Source: Streptomyces sp. NBC_00236
GTDB lineage: Bacteria > Actinomycetota > Actinomycetes > Streptomycetales > Streptomycetaceae
NCBI RefSeq assembly: GCF_036195045.1
Contig: NZ_CP108100.1
Coordinates: 4,836,001 to 4,900,000 of the forward strand
Length of the DNA: 64,000 nt
Direction: 5' to 3'
Positions 17,017-25,108 of this stretch are shown here, piece by piece. A model generated the notes under the pieces. That model worked only from the letters and a program-made list of their open reading frames with translations. It ran no database searches and was not told the DNA's origin. The translations under genes and the position numbers were made by a program. Position 1 is the first letter of the stretch. The number at the start of each line of letters is the position of its first letter.

Positions 17017-18549
17017 GTGACACAGAGCGGACAGGGTGACGAGCAGCAGCTCCCTGCTGTACGACCCGCGCACGAGGGCGTCGTGCTGCCCGCGGGCGGC
17101 GGCGAGCCCTGGACGCCGGGGGGACCCGCGGACCAGGCGGTCCCGGCCGGCGGTCAGCCGTGGGGGCAGCCCTGGGGACCGCAGACGTCCCACCAGGACG
17201 CCGCCCCGCAGGGCGGGTACGGGCAGGACCAGCAGGGCGGCGCGTACGGTCAGCAGCAGGGGCAGTACGGGCAGCAGCAGGCGCAGCACGGTCAGTACGG
17301 GCAGGGGCAGCAGGGTTCCGGGTACGGCCAGGCTCAGCAGCCGCAGCCGCCCGCACAGCCCCAGCACGGACAGCAACTCCAGCAGCCCCAGCAGTCCCCG
17401 CCGTCGCCGTACGCCATGCCGCTGCCGCCCGAGGCGGTGCCCGGCGCGAGCGGCGACGCGGACGCCACGCAGTACATCGCGGCGGTTCCGGCCGGTCCGG
17501 GGCCGGGCGGCCTGCCGCCGGAGGCACCCGCCGAGTCCACGCGGTTCCTCGGCCGTGACCCGCAGCAGGCGTACCCGCAGTCCGGCGGCCACGCCGCGCC
17601 GCCGCCCCCGCAGGGCGGCCAGGACGCCGACGCGACCCAGTACATACCGCCCGTGCCCGGTGGCGCCCCGTACGGCATCCGGCCCGGGGCACCCGGTGAG
17701 CGGCAGCCGCCCGCGGAGTTCGACAACCTCTTCCGCAGCGACGAACCCGCGGGCGCCACCCAGCAGATGCCCCGGTTCGACCCCACGCAGCAGCACCAGC
17801 AGCACCAGGGCGGGCAGCAGCAGTACCAGGGCGGGCCGCCCCCTCAGGCGTACCAGCAGGCGCCCCCGTACACGGGCCCCGAGCACGGGCTGCCGCAGAG
17901 CGGGCAGGACGGGCGGCGCAAGAAGTCCGCGCACGTCCCGCTGATCGCCGCGGTCGTCGTCGGCTGCGCCGTGATCGGGCTCGGGGCCGGCGCCCTGCTG
18001 AGCGGTGGCGACGAGAAGGGCGACGAGGCCAAGCAGCCGGTGGCGGCGGCGAGTTCACCCGCCTCCCAGCCCGCGACGCAGGCCGCTCCCGACCCGGCGA
18101 AGCCGCAGGCCGAGGCGCTCGACAAGCTGCTCGCGGACAGCAACAACAGCCGGTCCGCGGTGATCGGTGCGGTGGAGAAGGCCAAGAACTGCACCGACCT
18201 GGACAAGGCCGTGGCCGACCTCAAGGGCGCCGCCCAGCAGCGCCGCGATCTGGTGACCCGGCTCAAGGGGCTGTCGGTCGACAAGCTGCCGGACAACGTC
18301 CAGTTGGCCGCCTCCCTCACCAAGGCCTGGCAGGCGTCCGCCTCGGCGGACGACCACTACGCGGCCTGGGCCACGCAGGCCAAGAGCAAGAAGGTGTGCA
18401 AGAAGGGCAAGGCCCGTTTCACCACGCACTACCAGCAGGCCAATGTGCAGAGCGGCGAGGCGACCGCGGCCAAGAAGCAGGCATCCAGGCTGTGGAACGC
18501 CATCGCGACGAAGTACGGCCTGACGAAGCGGGCGTCCACCGCGCTCTGA
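17017..18549 (+). CDS. Gln/Gly/Pro-rich single-pass membrane protein
   Basis: 510 residues. Residues 1 to about 300 are low-complexity, dominated by Gln, Gly, Tyr and Pro, with YGQ-type repeats and two copies of DADATQYI. One transmembrane helix follows (HVPLIAAVVVGCAVIGLGAG, about 307-326), then a Lys/Ala-rich extracellular domain of about 180 residues with two cysteines (KNCTDL, KKVCKKG). The disordered part should be cytoplasmic and the helical part outside. The composition resembles streptomycete proteins found beside signalling kinases, but none is adjacent. GTG start with AGGAG. Confidence 0.75.
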   Translation: MTQSGQGDEQQLPAVRPAHEGVVLPAGGGEPWTPGGPADQAVPAGGQPWGQPWGPQTSHQDAAPQGGYGQDQQGGAYGQQQGQYGQQQAQHGQYGQGQQGSGYGQAQQPQPPAQPQHGQQLQQPQQSPPSPYAMPLPPEAVPGASGDADATQYIAAVPAGPGPGGLPPEAPAESTRFLGRDPQQAYPQSGGHAAPPPPQGGQDADATQYIPPVPGGAPYGIRPGAPGERQPPAEFDNLFRSDEPAGATQQMPRFDPTQQHQQHQGGQQQYQGGPPPQAYQQAPPYTGPEHGLPQSGQDGRRKKSAHVPLIAAVVVGCAVIGLGAGALLSGGDEKGDEAKQPVAAASSPASQPATQAAPDPAKPQAEALDKLLADSNNSRSAVIGAVEKAKNCTDLDKAVADLKGAAQQRRDLVTRLKGLSVDKLPDNVQLAASLTKAWQASASADDHYAAWATQAKSKKVCKKGKARFTTHYQQANVQSGEATAAKKQASRLWNAIATKYGLTKRASTAL

Positions 18550-18565
18550 GCCCGGCGGACCGCCC

Positions 18566-19846
18566 TCAGCCGGTCGCGCTGGCGTCCGACAGCGTCTTCG
18601 TCACGTCCACGAAGCCCTTGCTGTCGGCGACCAGCCGGCCGTCGCGCACGACCTGGAACGTCACCTTGCTGTTCACGATGCGCGGATACGAGGACGAGCC
18701 GATCATGTCCTCGTAACGCCAGCGCAGGGCGGGGGTGAGGCCGCCCGTGTCCACCCGGGTGCCCTTGTTGAGGGCCTTGGTGACCTTCCGGGCCGTGATG
18801 TGCGCCTCGTCCAGCGACTCGACGATCGACTTCAGGGCGGTGTAGGCGATCCAGGTCGTCTGTACGCCCGTGTCGTCCGGATCGATGCGGTTGTCTCCGA
18901 AGGCGTGCTTGCCGATCACGTCCCGCATCAGGTCCCAGCGCGTATCGCCGGGGGCCGGGTACCACCCGGTGACGTACGCGCCCTCGAACGGGCTGTCGCG
19001 ACCGCCGGTGCGGTCGATGAGCGGCTGGCCGATGCTGCCGAGGACCGAGGAGATCCGCACCGATCCGCCGGCCGGCTCCAGCCGCCGGAAGGAGTCGAAG
19101 AAGGTCTCCGTGCGGTCGCCGAGCACGGCCGTCACGCAGCCGCCGTCCTCGCCCGCTCCCGTCAGTGCGCGCCCGGCCGCCCCGTCGTACGACGTGGCCC
19201 CCTCGTCCGCCCGGACGTCGACCGGTGCGGGCCGGCGGGCCTCGGTGAGGCCGGTGTTGAGGAGCCACGCCTGGCTGTCGCCGCCCAGGGTGTCGGGACG
19301 CACCAGGGAGACCTGGTCGCAGGTGGCGGCCAGCTGCTTCGCGTTGCCCGCCAGGAGCGCCGACTGGCCGCCGGTGACCGGGTAGGACATATAGCTCCGG
19401 AACTCCTCCTCGGAGGCGCCGTAGCCGCCGATGTACGGGATCCCGGCCACTTCGAGCGGTGCCATGAACGCCCGCCCGTGCCGGCTGTAGGAGCCGAGGA
19501 CCGCGACGGCCTTCTCCTTGACCGCCCGGCGGGCGCAGTTGCCCGCGCCGATCGAGCTGTCCTGCTCGTCGCAGGTGACCACGCGCAGCTCGTGCCCGTC
19601 GATGCCGCCCTCGCCGTTGATCCAGCGGGCGTACGTCTGCGCCATCGCGGTCATGCCGGCCATGTTGGCGGCGTCCGGCCCCGCGGCACCGCTCGGGGCC
19701 CAGGTCACGACGGTGACGGGCTCCCTGGAGTCCCCCGAGGCCCCAGGGAGCACACCGCAGCCGGTCATCAGCAGAGCCCCTGCCGCCACCGCACCGGTGA
19801 GCAATCTGAAGGGGCGGGGGGAGAGGGGGCGTCGCCGTCCGGTCAT
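18566..19846 (-). CDS. Branched-chain amino acid-type solute-binding lipoprotein
   Basis: 426 residues. The signal sequence ends in the lipobox MTGC. The mature part follows the type I periplasmic-binding (Leu/Ile/Val-binding) fold: YARWINGEGGIDGHELRVV, CARRAVKEKAVAVLGSYSRHG, IPYIGGYGASEEEF and ITARKVTKALNKGTRVDTGG. No permease or ATPase genes adjoin, so it may serve a distant transporter or act as a sensor. The start at 19846 is set by the signal peptide. It converges on the Gln-rich gene with 16 bp between stops. Confidence 0.82.
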   Translation of the reverse strand: MTGRRRPLSPRPFRLLTGAVAAGALLMTGCGVLPGASGDSREPVTVVTWAPSGAAGPDAANMAGMTAMAQTYARWINGEGGIDGHELRVVTCDEQDSSIGAGNCARRAVKEKAVAVLGSYSRHGRAFMAPLEVAGIPYIGGYGASEEEFRSYMSYPVTGGQSALLAGNAKQLAATCDQVSLVRPDTLGGDSQAWLLNTGLTEARRPAPVDVRADEGATSYDGAAGRALTGAGEDGGCVTAVLGDRTETFFDSFRRLEPAGGSVRISSVLGSIGQPLIDRTGGRDSPFEGAYVTGWYPAPGDTRWDLMRDVIGKHAFGDNRIDPDDTGVQTTWIAYTALKSIVESLDEAHITARKVTKALNKGTRVDTGGLTPALRWRYEDMIGSSSYPRIVNSKVTFQVVRDGRLVADSKGFVDVTKTLSDASATG

Positions 19847-19969
19847 GGACCCAGACACTTCCCGTCCCCGGGTAACGCCGCAGTGTGCTCCGTTCAACGC
19901 TCGGTGACGTCCAGGTGAATTGCAGGGGGCCGTACGGAAAGCCGAAAAGGGAACGTACGATCGACAACC

Positions 19970-20464
19970 GTGCAGCAAGGTTCCGAGAACTCTTCCCGTC
20001 GCGGCCGTCGCTCCTCCACCATGGGCGGCATGCCGCTCAATGACATTCCGTGGTGGCGCTGGCGCAGCAACGTGCGCTCGGCGCTGCACATGCTCTCCGA
20101 CCCCGTCTTCCATCACGAGTGCTGGCTGGCCGGCCGGGAGGGATACGGCGACGTCACCGACGCCGTGTACCGCCTGGTCGAGGACACCTGGCTCGACAAC
20201 TGGTCCGCCGAGAAGTACGTCGGCACGGTCTTCCGGGACTCCGGTGAGGCCGCCCTCGTCGACGTCGCCGTGCTGCGGGTGCTGCGCATCATGCACCAGG
20301 TCGGCGCGGACGCCCCCGTCTCCGCCTACCTGGAGCACCACGGCTGGCCGGAGGCCGTCAGGGCCGCCCGCGAGGCCCATGTGCTGCTCGCCACGAACGA
20401 CGGCGAGGACCCGGACGTCCCGCCGCGCTCACTGGACGTGCTCCGCATCATGACTAGGAGCTGA
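19970..20464 (+). CDS. Conserved actinobacterial hypothetical protein
   Basis: 164 residues, not assigned to a function. The core from about residue 25 (NDIPWWRWRSNVRSALHML) is helical and rich in Trp and His, without signal peptide or membrane helix. GTG at 19970 has AAAGGGAA upstream; the ATG at 20022 would give a shorter form. It is followed by purU after 42 bp on the same strand and may share its transcript. Confidence 0.65.
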   Translation: MQQGSENSSRRGRRSSTMGGMPLNDIPWWRWRSNVRSALHMLSDPVFHHECWLAGREGYGDVTDAVYRLVEDTWLDNWSAEKYVGTVFRDSGEAALVDVAVLRVLRIMHQVGADAPVSAYLEHHGWPEAVRAAREAHVLLATNDGEDPDVPPRSLDVLRIMTRS

Positions 20465-20506
20465 GAGGCCGCCTCGTAAAGGTTGACGGTGTGGCACGCT
20501 ACGGGG

Positions 20507-21385
20507 ATGACCGCACCGCAGCCTGCTGACACCGCCCCCGAGCAGTACGTCCTCACCCTCTCGTGCCCCGACAAACAGGGCATCGTGCACGCCGTGTCGA
20601 GTTATCTCTTCATGACGGGCTGCAACATCGAGGACAGCCAGCAGTTCGGGGACCACGACACGGGTCTGTTCTTCATGCGCGTCCACTTCTCGGCGGACAG
20701 CCCGGTGACGCCGGAGAAGCTGCGGGCGAGCTTCGCGGCGATCGGTGACTCCTTCCGGATGGACTGGCAGATCCACCGTTCCTCGGAGCGGATGCGGATC
20801 GTGCTGATGGTCAGCAAGTTCGGCCACTGCCTCAACGACCTGCTGTTCCGGTCCCGGATCGGGGCCCTGCCGGTCGACATCGCGGCGGTCGTCTCCAACC
20901 ACACGGACTTCGCCGAACTGGTCGCCTCGTACGACATCCCCTTCCGCCACATCCCCGTGAACAGGGAGAACAAGGCAGAGGCGGAGGCACAGCTGCTGGA
21001 GCTCGTGCGCGAGGAGAACGTGGAGCTCGTCGTCCTGGCCCGCTACATGCAGGTCCTCTCGGACGATCTGTGCAAGCAGCTCAGCGGCCGGATCATCAAC
21101 ATCCACCACTCGTTCCTGCCGAGCTTCAAGGGCGCCAAGCCGTACCACCAGGCGCACGCCCGCGGGGTGAAGCTCATCGGTGCGACGGCGCACTACGTCA
21201 CGGCCGACCTCGACGAGGGGCCGATCATCGAGCAGGAGGTCGAGCGGGTGGGCCACGGCGTCACGCCGGACCAGCTGGTCGCCATCGGGCGCGATGTGGA
21301 GTGCCAGGCCCTGGCGCGCGCGGTGAAGTGGCACGCGGAGCGGCGCATCCTGCTGAACGGCCGCCGTACGGTGATCTTCGCCTAG
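20507..21385 (+). CDS. purU: Formyltetrahydrofolate deformylase
   Basis: 292 residues. PurU hydrolyses 10-formyl-tetrahydrofolate to formate and tetrahydrofolate, balancing the one-carbon pool and feeding PurT. An N-terminal ACT domain (YVLTLSCPDKQGIVHAVSSY, about 15-85) is followed by the formyltransferase-fold domain with the catalytic N-H-D set: IINIHHSFLPSFKGAKPYHQ and HYVTADLDEGPIIEQ. The ATG at 20507 is preferred over the GTG at 20483. Confidence 0.94.
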   Translation: MTAPQPADTAPEQYVLTLSCPDKQGIVHAVSSYLFMTGCNIEDSQQFGDHDTGLFFMRVHFSADSPVTPEKLRASFAAIGDSFRMDWQIHRSSERMRIVLMVSKFGHCLNDLLFRSRIGALPVDIAAVVSNHTDFAELVASYDIPFRHIPVNRENKAEAEAQLLELVREENVELVVLARYMQVLSDDLCKQLSGRIINIHHSFLPSFKGAKPYHQAHARGVKLIGATAHYVTADLDEGPIIEQEVERVGHGVTPDQLVAIGRDVECQALARAVKWHAERRILLNGRRTVIFA

Positions 21386-21397
21386 GGCGGGTGTCGG

Positions 21398-22699
21398 TCA
21401 CAGCCTGCTGAGCGAGGCCGCCGCGAAGAGCACGTCCCGGATCGCGTCCCGGTCCCCGCGCTGACCGGCCGCGGCCTCCACGGGCGGCACGTGCCCCGCC
21501 ACCAGCTGGCAGAACTCGACCCCGTCCAGCGCGACCTGCGCCACCGTGTGATCGGGCGAACCGAGAGCGGCGGGGGAGTCCAGCGCGATGTACCAGTTGC
21601 CGCCGCCGGAGCCCTCGACCTCCAGATGGAGCGAGCGGCCCGGCGACCCCGCCGTCACCAGCCGGCGGGCCGGACCGGCCAGGCCCGCCCGGCGTCGTTC
21701 GGCCAGGGCGGCCGGCAGGAGCCGCGCGGCCAGATCGATCATGCGGTGCAGATGGGCGGCGGCGGGCGGCTCGTACGGGTAGTCCACCGCCTCGGCGATG
21801 TCACCGGCGTGCACCCAGCACTCGAAGGCGCGGTCCAGCAGCGCGTCCTGCAACGGCAGGGCGAAGTCGCCGTACGAGACGGAGAGATCCGAGACGCCGC
21901 GCCCCGCGAAGGACACGGTGCGGATGAGGGTGTGGCTCTGGTCGCGCCATGGTTCGCGGACGGTGCGGGTCGGCGGACGCCGGGCGGCCGACCAGTACGT
22001 CTCGGTGCGCGGGGCGGGGGCGAGCGGCAGCTCTGAGCCCCGGCGCGGGATGCCGGGGACGCTGTCGGCGAGCGGGTCGTCGAGACCGAGGGCGGTGCTG
22101 ACCAGGCCGTCGACGGTCATCAGATGACCGATGACGCCGGCGACCGTCGTCTTGCGGTTCACCCCGCGCTCGCCCTCGAACCACTTCAGCCGTACCGGGG
22201 CGTGCCACTCGGAGTCACCGATGTCGCGCAGCAGCGCGTCGAGCCGGGCCGTCTCCGCGTCGTACGGGGAGGCCCACCCCGGAACCGGGATCCTGGCCGG
22301 CCGGCGGCTCAGGCAGTTCTCCAGCACCCGGCTCCGGAGCATCGGATCCAGGTCCAGGCTGCGGTCCGTGTGCAGCAGGCCGACCGCGTCCCGCAGGCGC
22401 AGCGCCTCGTCCGCGCACGGGGCGCACTCCGTGAGGTGCGCCTCGACGGCCTCGGTCTCCGCGGCCGAGCACGCGGTCAGCGCCCAGGCTCCGAGAAGGG
22501 CCTTCAGGACGCGGTGCGACAGCTTCGGGGCGGGCGGTTCCGCGTCGGGTTCCTGGATCACGGAGACGGCCTTCGGTGGCGGGACGAACCGGTCGGGGCC
22601 GAAGTCGTCGGCGGCGGCCCGTGGGCCCGGTATGCGCCGGGCGCCCCGCACCTCGTCGTCCCGTCCGTCCGCCTCGTGGCCGTCCGGGTCGTCGGTCAC
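21398..22699 (-). CDS. Anti-sigma factor: zinc finger fused to a maleylpyruvate isomerase-like domain
   Basis: 433 residues. After an acidic N-terminus, HRVLKALLGAWALTACSAAE leads into the zinc-finger motif HLTECAPCADEA (H-x3-C-x2-C, zf-HC2 type), which would bind the ECF sigma factor. From about residue 160 the protein resembles the mycothiol-dependent maleylpyruvate isomerase / DinB-like N-terminal domain (ETARLDALLRDIGDSEWHAP, then GVIGHLMTVDGLVSTALGLD). There is no transmembrane segment, so it is a soluble anti-sigma factor. The GTG start overlaps the sigma factor stop by 4 bp (GTGA), giving coupled synthesis. Confidence 0.78.
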   Translation of the reverse strand: MTDDPDGHEADGRDDEVRGARRIPGPRAAADDFGPDRFVPPPKAVSVIQEPDAEPPAPKLSHRVLKALLGAWALTACSAAETEAVEAHLTECAPCADEALRLRDAVGLLHTDRSLDLDPMLRSRVLENCLSRRPARIPVPGWASPYDAETARLDALLRDIGDSEWHAPVRLKWFEGERGVNRKTTVAGVIGHLMTVDGLVSTALGLDDPLADSVPGIPRRGSELPLAPAPRTETYWSAARRPPTRTVREPWRDQSHTLIRTVSFAGRGVSDLSVSYGDFALPLQDALLDRAFECWVHAGDIAEAVDYPYEPPAAAHLHRMIDLAARLLPAALAERRRAGLAGPARRLVTAGSPGRSLHLEVEGSGGGNWYIALDSPAALGSPDHTVAQVALDGVEFCQLVAGHVPPVEAAAGQRGDRDAIRDVLFAAASLSRL

Positions 22700-23313
22700 A
22701 GCGGCCGCCCGTATCCGGGCGGCGAGGAGCCCTCCAGCGGACGGGTGTGCGCGGTGGACAGCAGTTGCAGCCCGAGCCGCAGCCGGCGACGCGCCTCGTC
22801 CTCGGTGACCCCGAGGTCGGTCGCGGTCTGCCGGTAGTCGCGGCGCTGGATGTACGCGAGCTCCAGCGCGGCCCGCAGCGGCGCGGGCATGGACGCGACG
22901 ATGTAGTCGGCCCGGGCCGCCGCGGTGGCCAGCCGCACCCGCTCCTCCAGGTCGGCCGGGGCGAAGCCGGCCGCGTCGTCCCCGTCGTCGTCCTCGCGGA
23001 CGCCGTACTCGTCGTCCGTCCGCGCGGCGGCGGCCCTGCGCAGCCGCTGCACGGACTCGCGGTGCGTGAGCCGGGCGACCCAGGCGCGCATCGAGCCCTG
23101 CTTGGGGTCGTACGCGTTCGGGTTCTCCCACACGTAGCCGAACACCTCGCGGGTCACGAGGTCCGCGGCGCTCTCGTCGTCCAGCATCCGGCTGGCCTGA
23201 CTGTGCACGAGGGAGGCGAACCGGTCGTAGAGCTCACCGAGGGCCGCGGCCTCGCCGCGTGCCAGCCGCTGCTGCATGCTGCGGTCCCAGCGGGGTGGTG
23301 CGTTTTTAGCCAT
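22696..23313 (-). CDS. ECF RNA polymerase sigma factor
   Basis: 205 residues. Region 2 spans about 18-95 (LGELYDRFASLVHSQASRML, VTREVFGYVWENPNAYDPK, ARLTHRESVQRLRR) and region 4 about 135-190 (MPAPLRAALELAYIQRRDYR, then DLGVTEDEARRRLRLGLQLL). The linker carries an acidic run (EDDDGDD). Its gene and the zinc-finger anti-sigma gene are translationally coupled. A divergent 313-bp region separates it from the STAS gene and presumably holds both promoters. Confidence 0.87.
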   Translation of the reverse strand: MAKNAPPRWDRSMQQRLARGEAAALGELYDRFASLVHSQASRMLDDESAADLVTREVFGYVWENPNAYDPKQGSMRAWVARLTHRESVQRLRRAAAARTDDEYGVREDDDGDDAAGFAPADLEERVRLATAAARADYIVASMPAPLRAALELAYIQRRDYRQTATDLGVTEDEARRRLRLGLQLLSTAHTRPLEGSSPPGYGRPL

Positions 23314-23626
23314 ACGACCCCCAGCCCTGTCCCGTCAGGGCCTCGTGCCCTGTACCCCTCGTCACATCGAATGTAGTCGGCAAGGCTGACCGAGCACGCC
23401 CCTTTACGGCAAGTACGTCCCCGCGATCGCCCTGGATGGTAGGGAATGCGGCGCCCCGCAGGGTCGGAATCGGACCCGAAGTGATCATTTCTGCCCGAAA
23501 CCGTTCTGGGCCTTCCTGCGGGGGGCGGTGTTTCATGGGGAGTACGCCGGGGCAGCCGCGAGGAGGAACGCAAACTTCCGGATCACTGGAATCCCCCGGG
23601 ATCCCCGGAGCGAGAGGCCCAGTCGC

Positions 23627-24001
23627 GTGACACTGAGAGTGGCCGAGACCGAGCGGGGCGAGTGGACCGTTCTGCACATGCACGGCGAACTGGACCTGGT
23701 GACCTCACCCGTCGTCCGCCAGTCCGTCCACGACGCGGTGGCGGTGGGCCGCCACAACGTCGTGCTGGACCTCTCCGAGGTCTTCTTCTGCGACTCCAGT
23801 GGCGTCGGTGTCCTGATCGCCTCCCGCCGTCTGATGCGCTCCTGCGGGGGCCGGCTGCGGCTGATCCTGCCCGCGCGGGGCGCCGAGGACGGCTCCCACG
23901 TCAACCGGGTGCTCGGTGCGCTGGGCGTACGGCGGCTGTTCGAGGTCTACCCGGACTGGGACTCCGCCGTCGACGACGAAGCCCAGCCGCTCTCGGCCTG
24001 A
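23627..24001 (+). CDS. STAS-domain anti-sigma factor antagonist
   Basis: 124 residues, a complete single STAS domain of the SpoIIAA/RsbV type. GELDLVTSPVV gives the first strand-turn, and VFFCDSSGVGVLIASR carries the conserved phosphorylatable Ser pair. Such proteins release a sigma factor by binding an RsbW-like kinase when unphosphorylated. The RsbW-like protein at 30598 is a possible but distant partner. The GTG at 23627 gives the normal family N-terminus. Confidence 0.88.
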   Translation: MTLRVAETERGEWTVLHMHGELDLVTSPVVRQSVHDAVAVGRHNVVLDLSEVFFCDSSGVGVLIASRRLMRSCGGRLRLILPARGAEDGSHVNRVLGALGVRRLFEVYPDWDSAVDDEAQPLSA

Positions 24002-24104
24002 ACGGCCGCCACCGCCCGCCCGCGGCGGACATTAATACCGGGTTGTCACACTGGTGACGCGCGTAAGTGACACGTGACGCCTGCGGGCGTCGTACGCTCC
24101 CCGC

Positions 24105-24626
24105 ATGGACAGCGCAGAGTATGAGCGCAAGATCGCCTTCCGCTTCGCCGCCTTCGACCAGGACGGCAACGGATACATCGATCGCGCGGATTTCAGTGCC
24201 GCCGCGGCCCGTCTGCTCACCGAATTCGGTACGACGGCCCGCTGCGACAAGGGCCAGGCGCTCTACAGCGGCGCCGAGGCGTTCTGGCAGGGCATGGCGG
24301 GCATCGCCGACGTTGACGGGGACCAGCGGGTCACCCGGGAGGAATTCGTGGGCGGCGCGGTGAAACGCCTCCGCGACAACCCCGAGCGCTTCGCGGAGAT
24401 CGCCCGCCCCTTCCTGCGGGCGGCGATCGCCGTGGCCGACCCGGAGAACGACGGCGCCGCCGCGGTGTCCGCCGTCGAGCGGGCCCTGCGGGTCCTCGGC
24501 GCGAGCGCGGACGCGGCGGCGTTCGCGGCGCAGAGCCTGGACGCGGACCGGGACGGGCGGATCGCGGAGGCGGACGCGGTGGCGGCGTTCGCCGCGTATG
24601 TCACTGTGATCGAGCCTGACGCGTAG
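24105..24626 (+). CDS. EF-hand calcium-binding protein
   Basis: 173 residues, calerythrin-like length. Three canonical EF-hand loops are visible: DQDGNGYIDRAD (18-29), DVDGDQRVTREE (about 69-80) and DADRDGRIAEAD near the C-terminus. A fourth, DPENDGAAAVSA, is degenerate and probably does not bind calcium. Cytoplasmic, with no signal peptide. Streptomycetes encode several such proteins with suspected roles in aerial growth; no specific member is claimed. Confidence 0.88.
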   Translation: MDSAEYERKIAFRFAAFDQDGNGYIDRADFSAAAARLLTEFGTTARCDKGQALYSGAEAFWQGMAGIADVDGDQRVTREEFVGGAVKRLRDNPERFAEIARPFLRAAIAVADPENDGAAAVSAVERALRVLGASADAAAFAAQSLDADRDGRIAEADAVAAFAAYVTVIEPDA

Positions 24627-24683
24627 CCCTTGGGCGGGCGGCGGCGGTGCTTTGACCTTGCCCCTGTCCGGGGCGCGGGTTTT

Positions 24684-25097
24684 GTCCTCAAGCGCCGGAC
24701 GGGCTTGTGTGCGGCCCCGCCGCGGGGTGCGCCTGTGTGCGGTGGGTGGGGGTGGGGTCCCTCCGGGGAGACTCCTCAAAAATGGCGTGTGTACCCCGGT
24801 ACGTAAACGACCCGGGTCGTACGCCATTTTCTGCGGGGACTCCCCTGCACGCCCCCACCCGGCATCGCCTGCGTCTGCACGCCGGTGGGACTGCTGCCGC
24901 AGACGCAAGGCGGCCGGTCCGGGGCCGTGCAGGGGAGTCCCCGCAGGACGACGAACGGATACCGGGGTCCGCTGCGTGGGACTGGAAACGTTCGTCGTTT
25001 GAGGAGACGCCCCGGAGGGGCACCGGACCCCACCCGGGGGTCAAGGCGCACCCCGCGGAGCAAGCCGCACAAACAAGCCCGTCCGGCGCTTGAGGAC
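24684..25097. repeat. Large nested inverted repeat (cruciform-like intergenic element)
   Basis: A 414-bp element bounded by perfect 24-bp inverted arms (24684-24707 and 25074-25097; core TCAAGCGCCGGACGGGCTTG). Inside, further arms pair symmetrically: CTCCTCAAA (24772-24780) with TTTGAGGAG (24998-25006), and a perfect 19-bp pair (24833-24851 with 24926-24944). Within each half sits a secondary hairpin: AAAATGGCGT/ACGCCATTTT (24779-24788 and 24821-24830) and ACGACGAACG/CGTTCGTCGT (24948-24957 and 24989-24998). It lies between convergent genes and has no coding content. It resembles the short intergenic palindromes common in Streptomyces but is much more elaborate, perhaps nested insertions of MITE-like units. 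Confidence 0.7.
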
Positions 25098-25108
25098 GGA
25101 ACCCCGCC

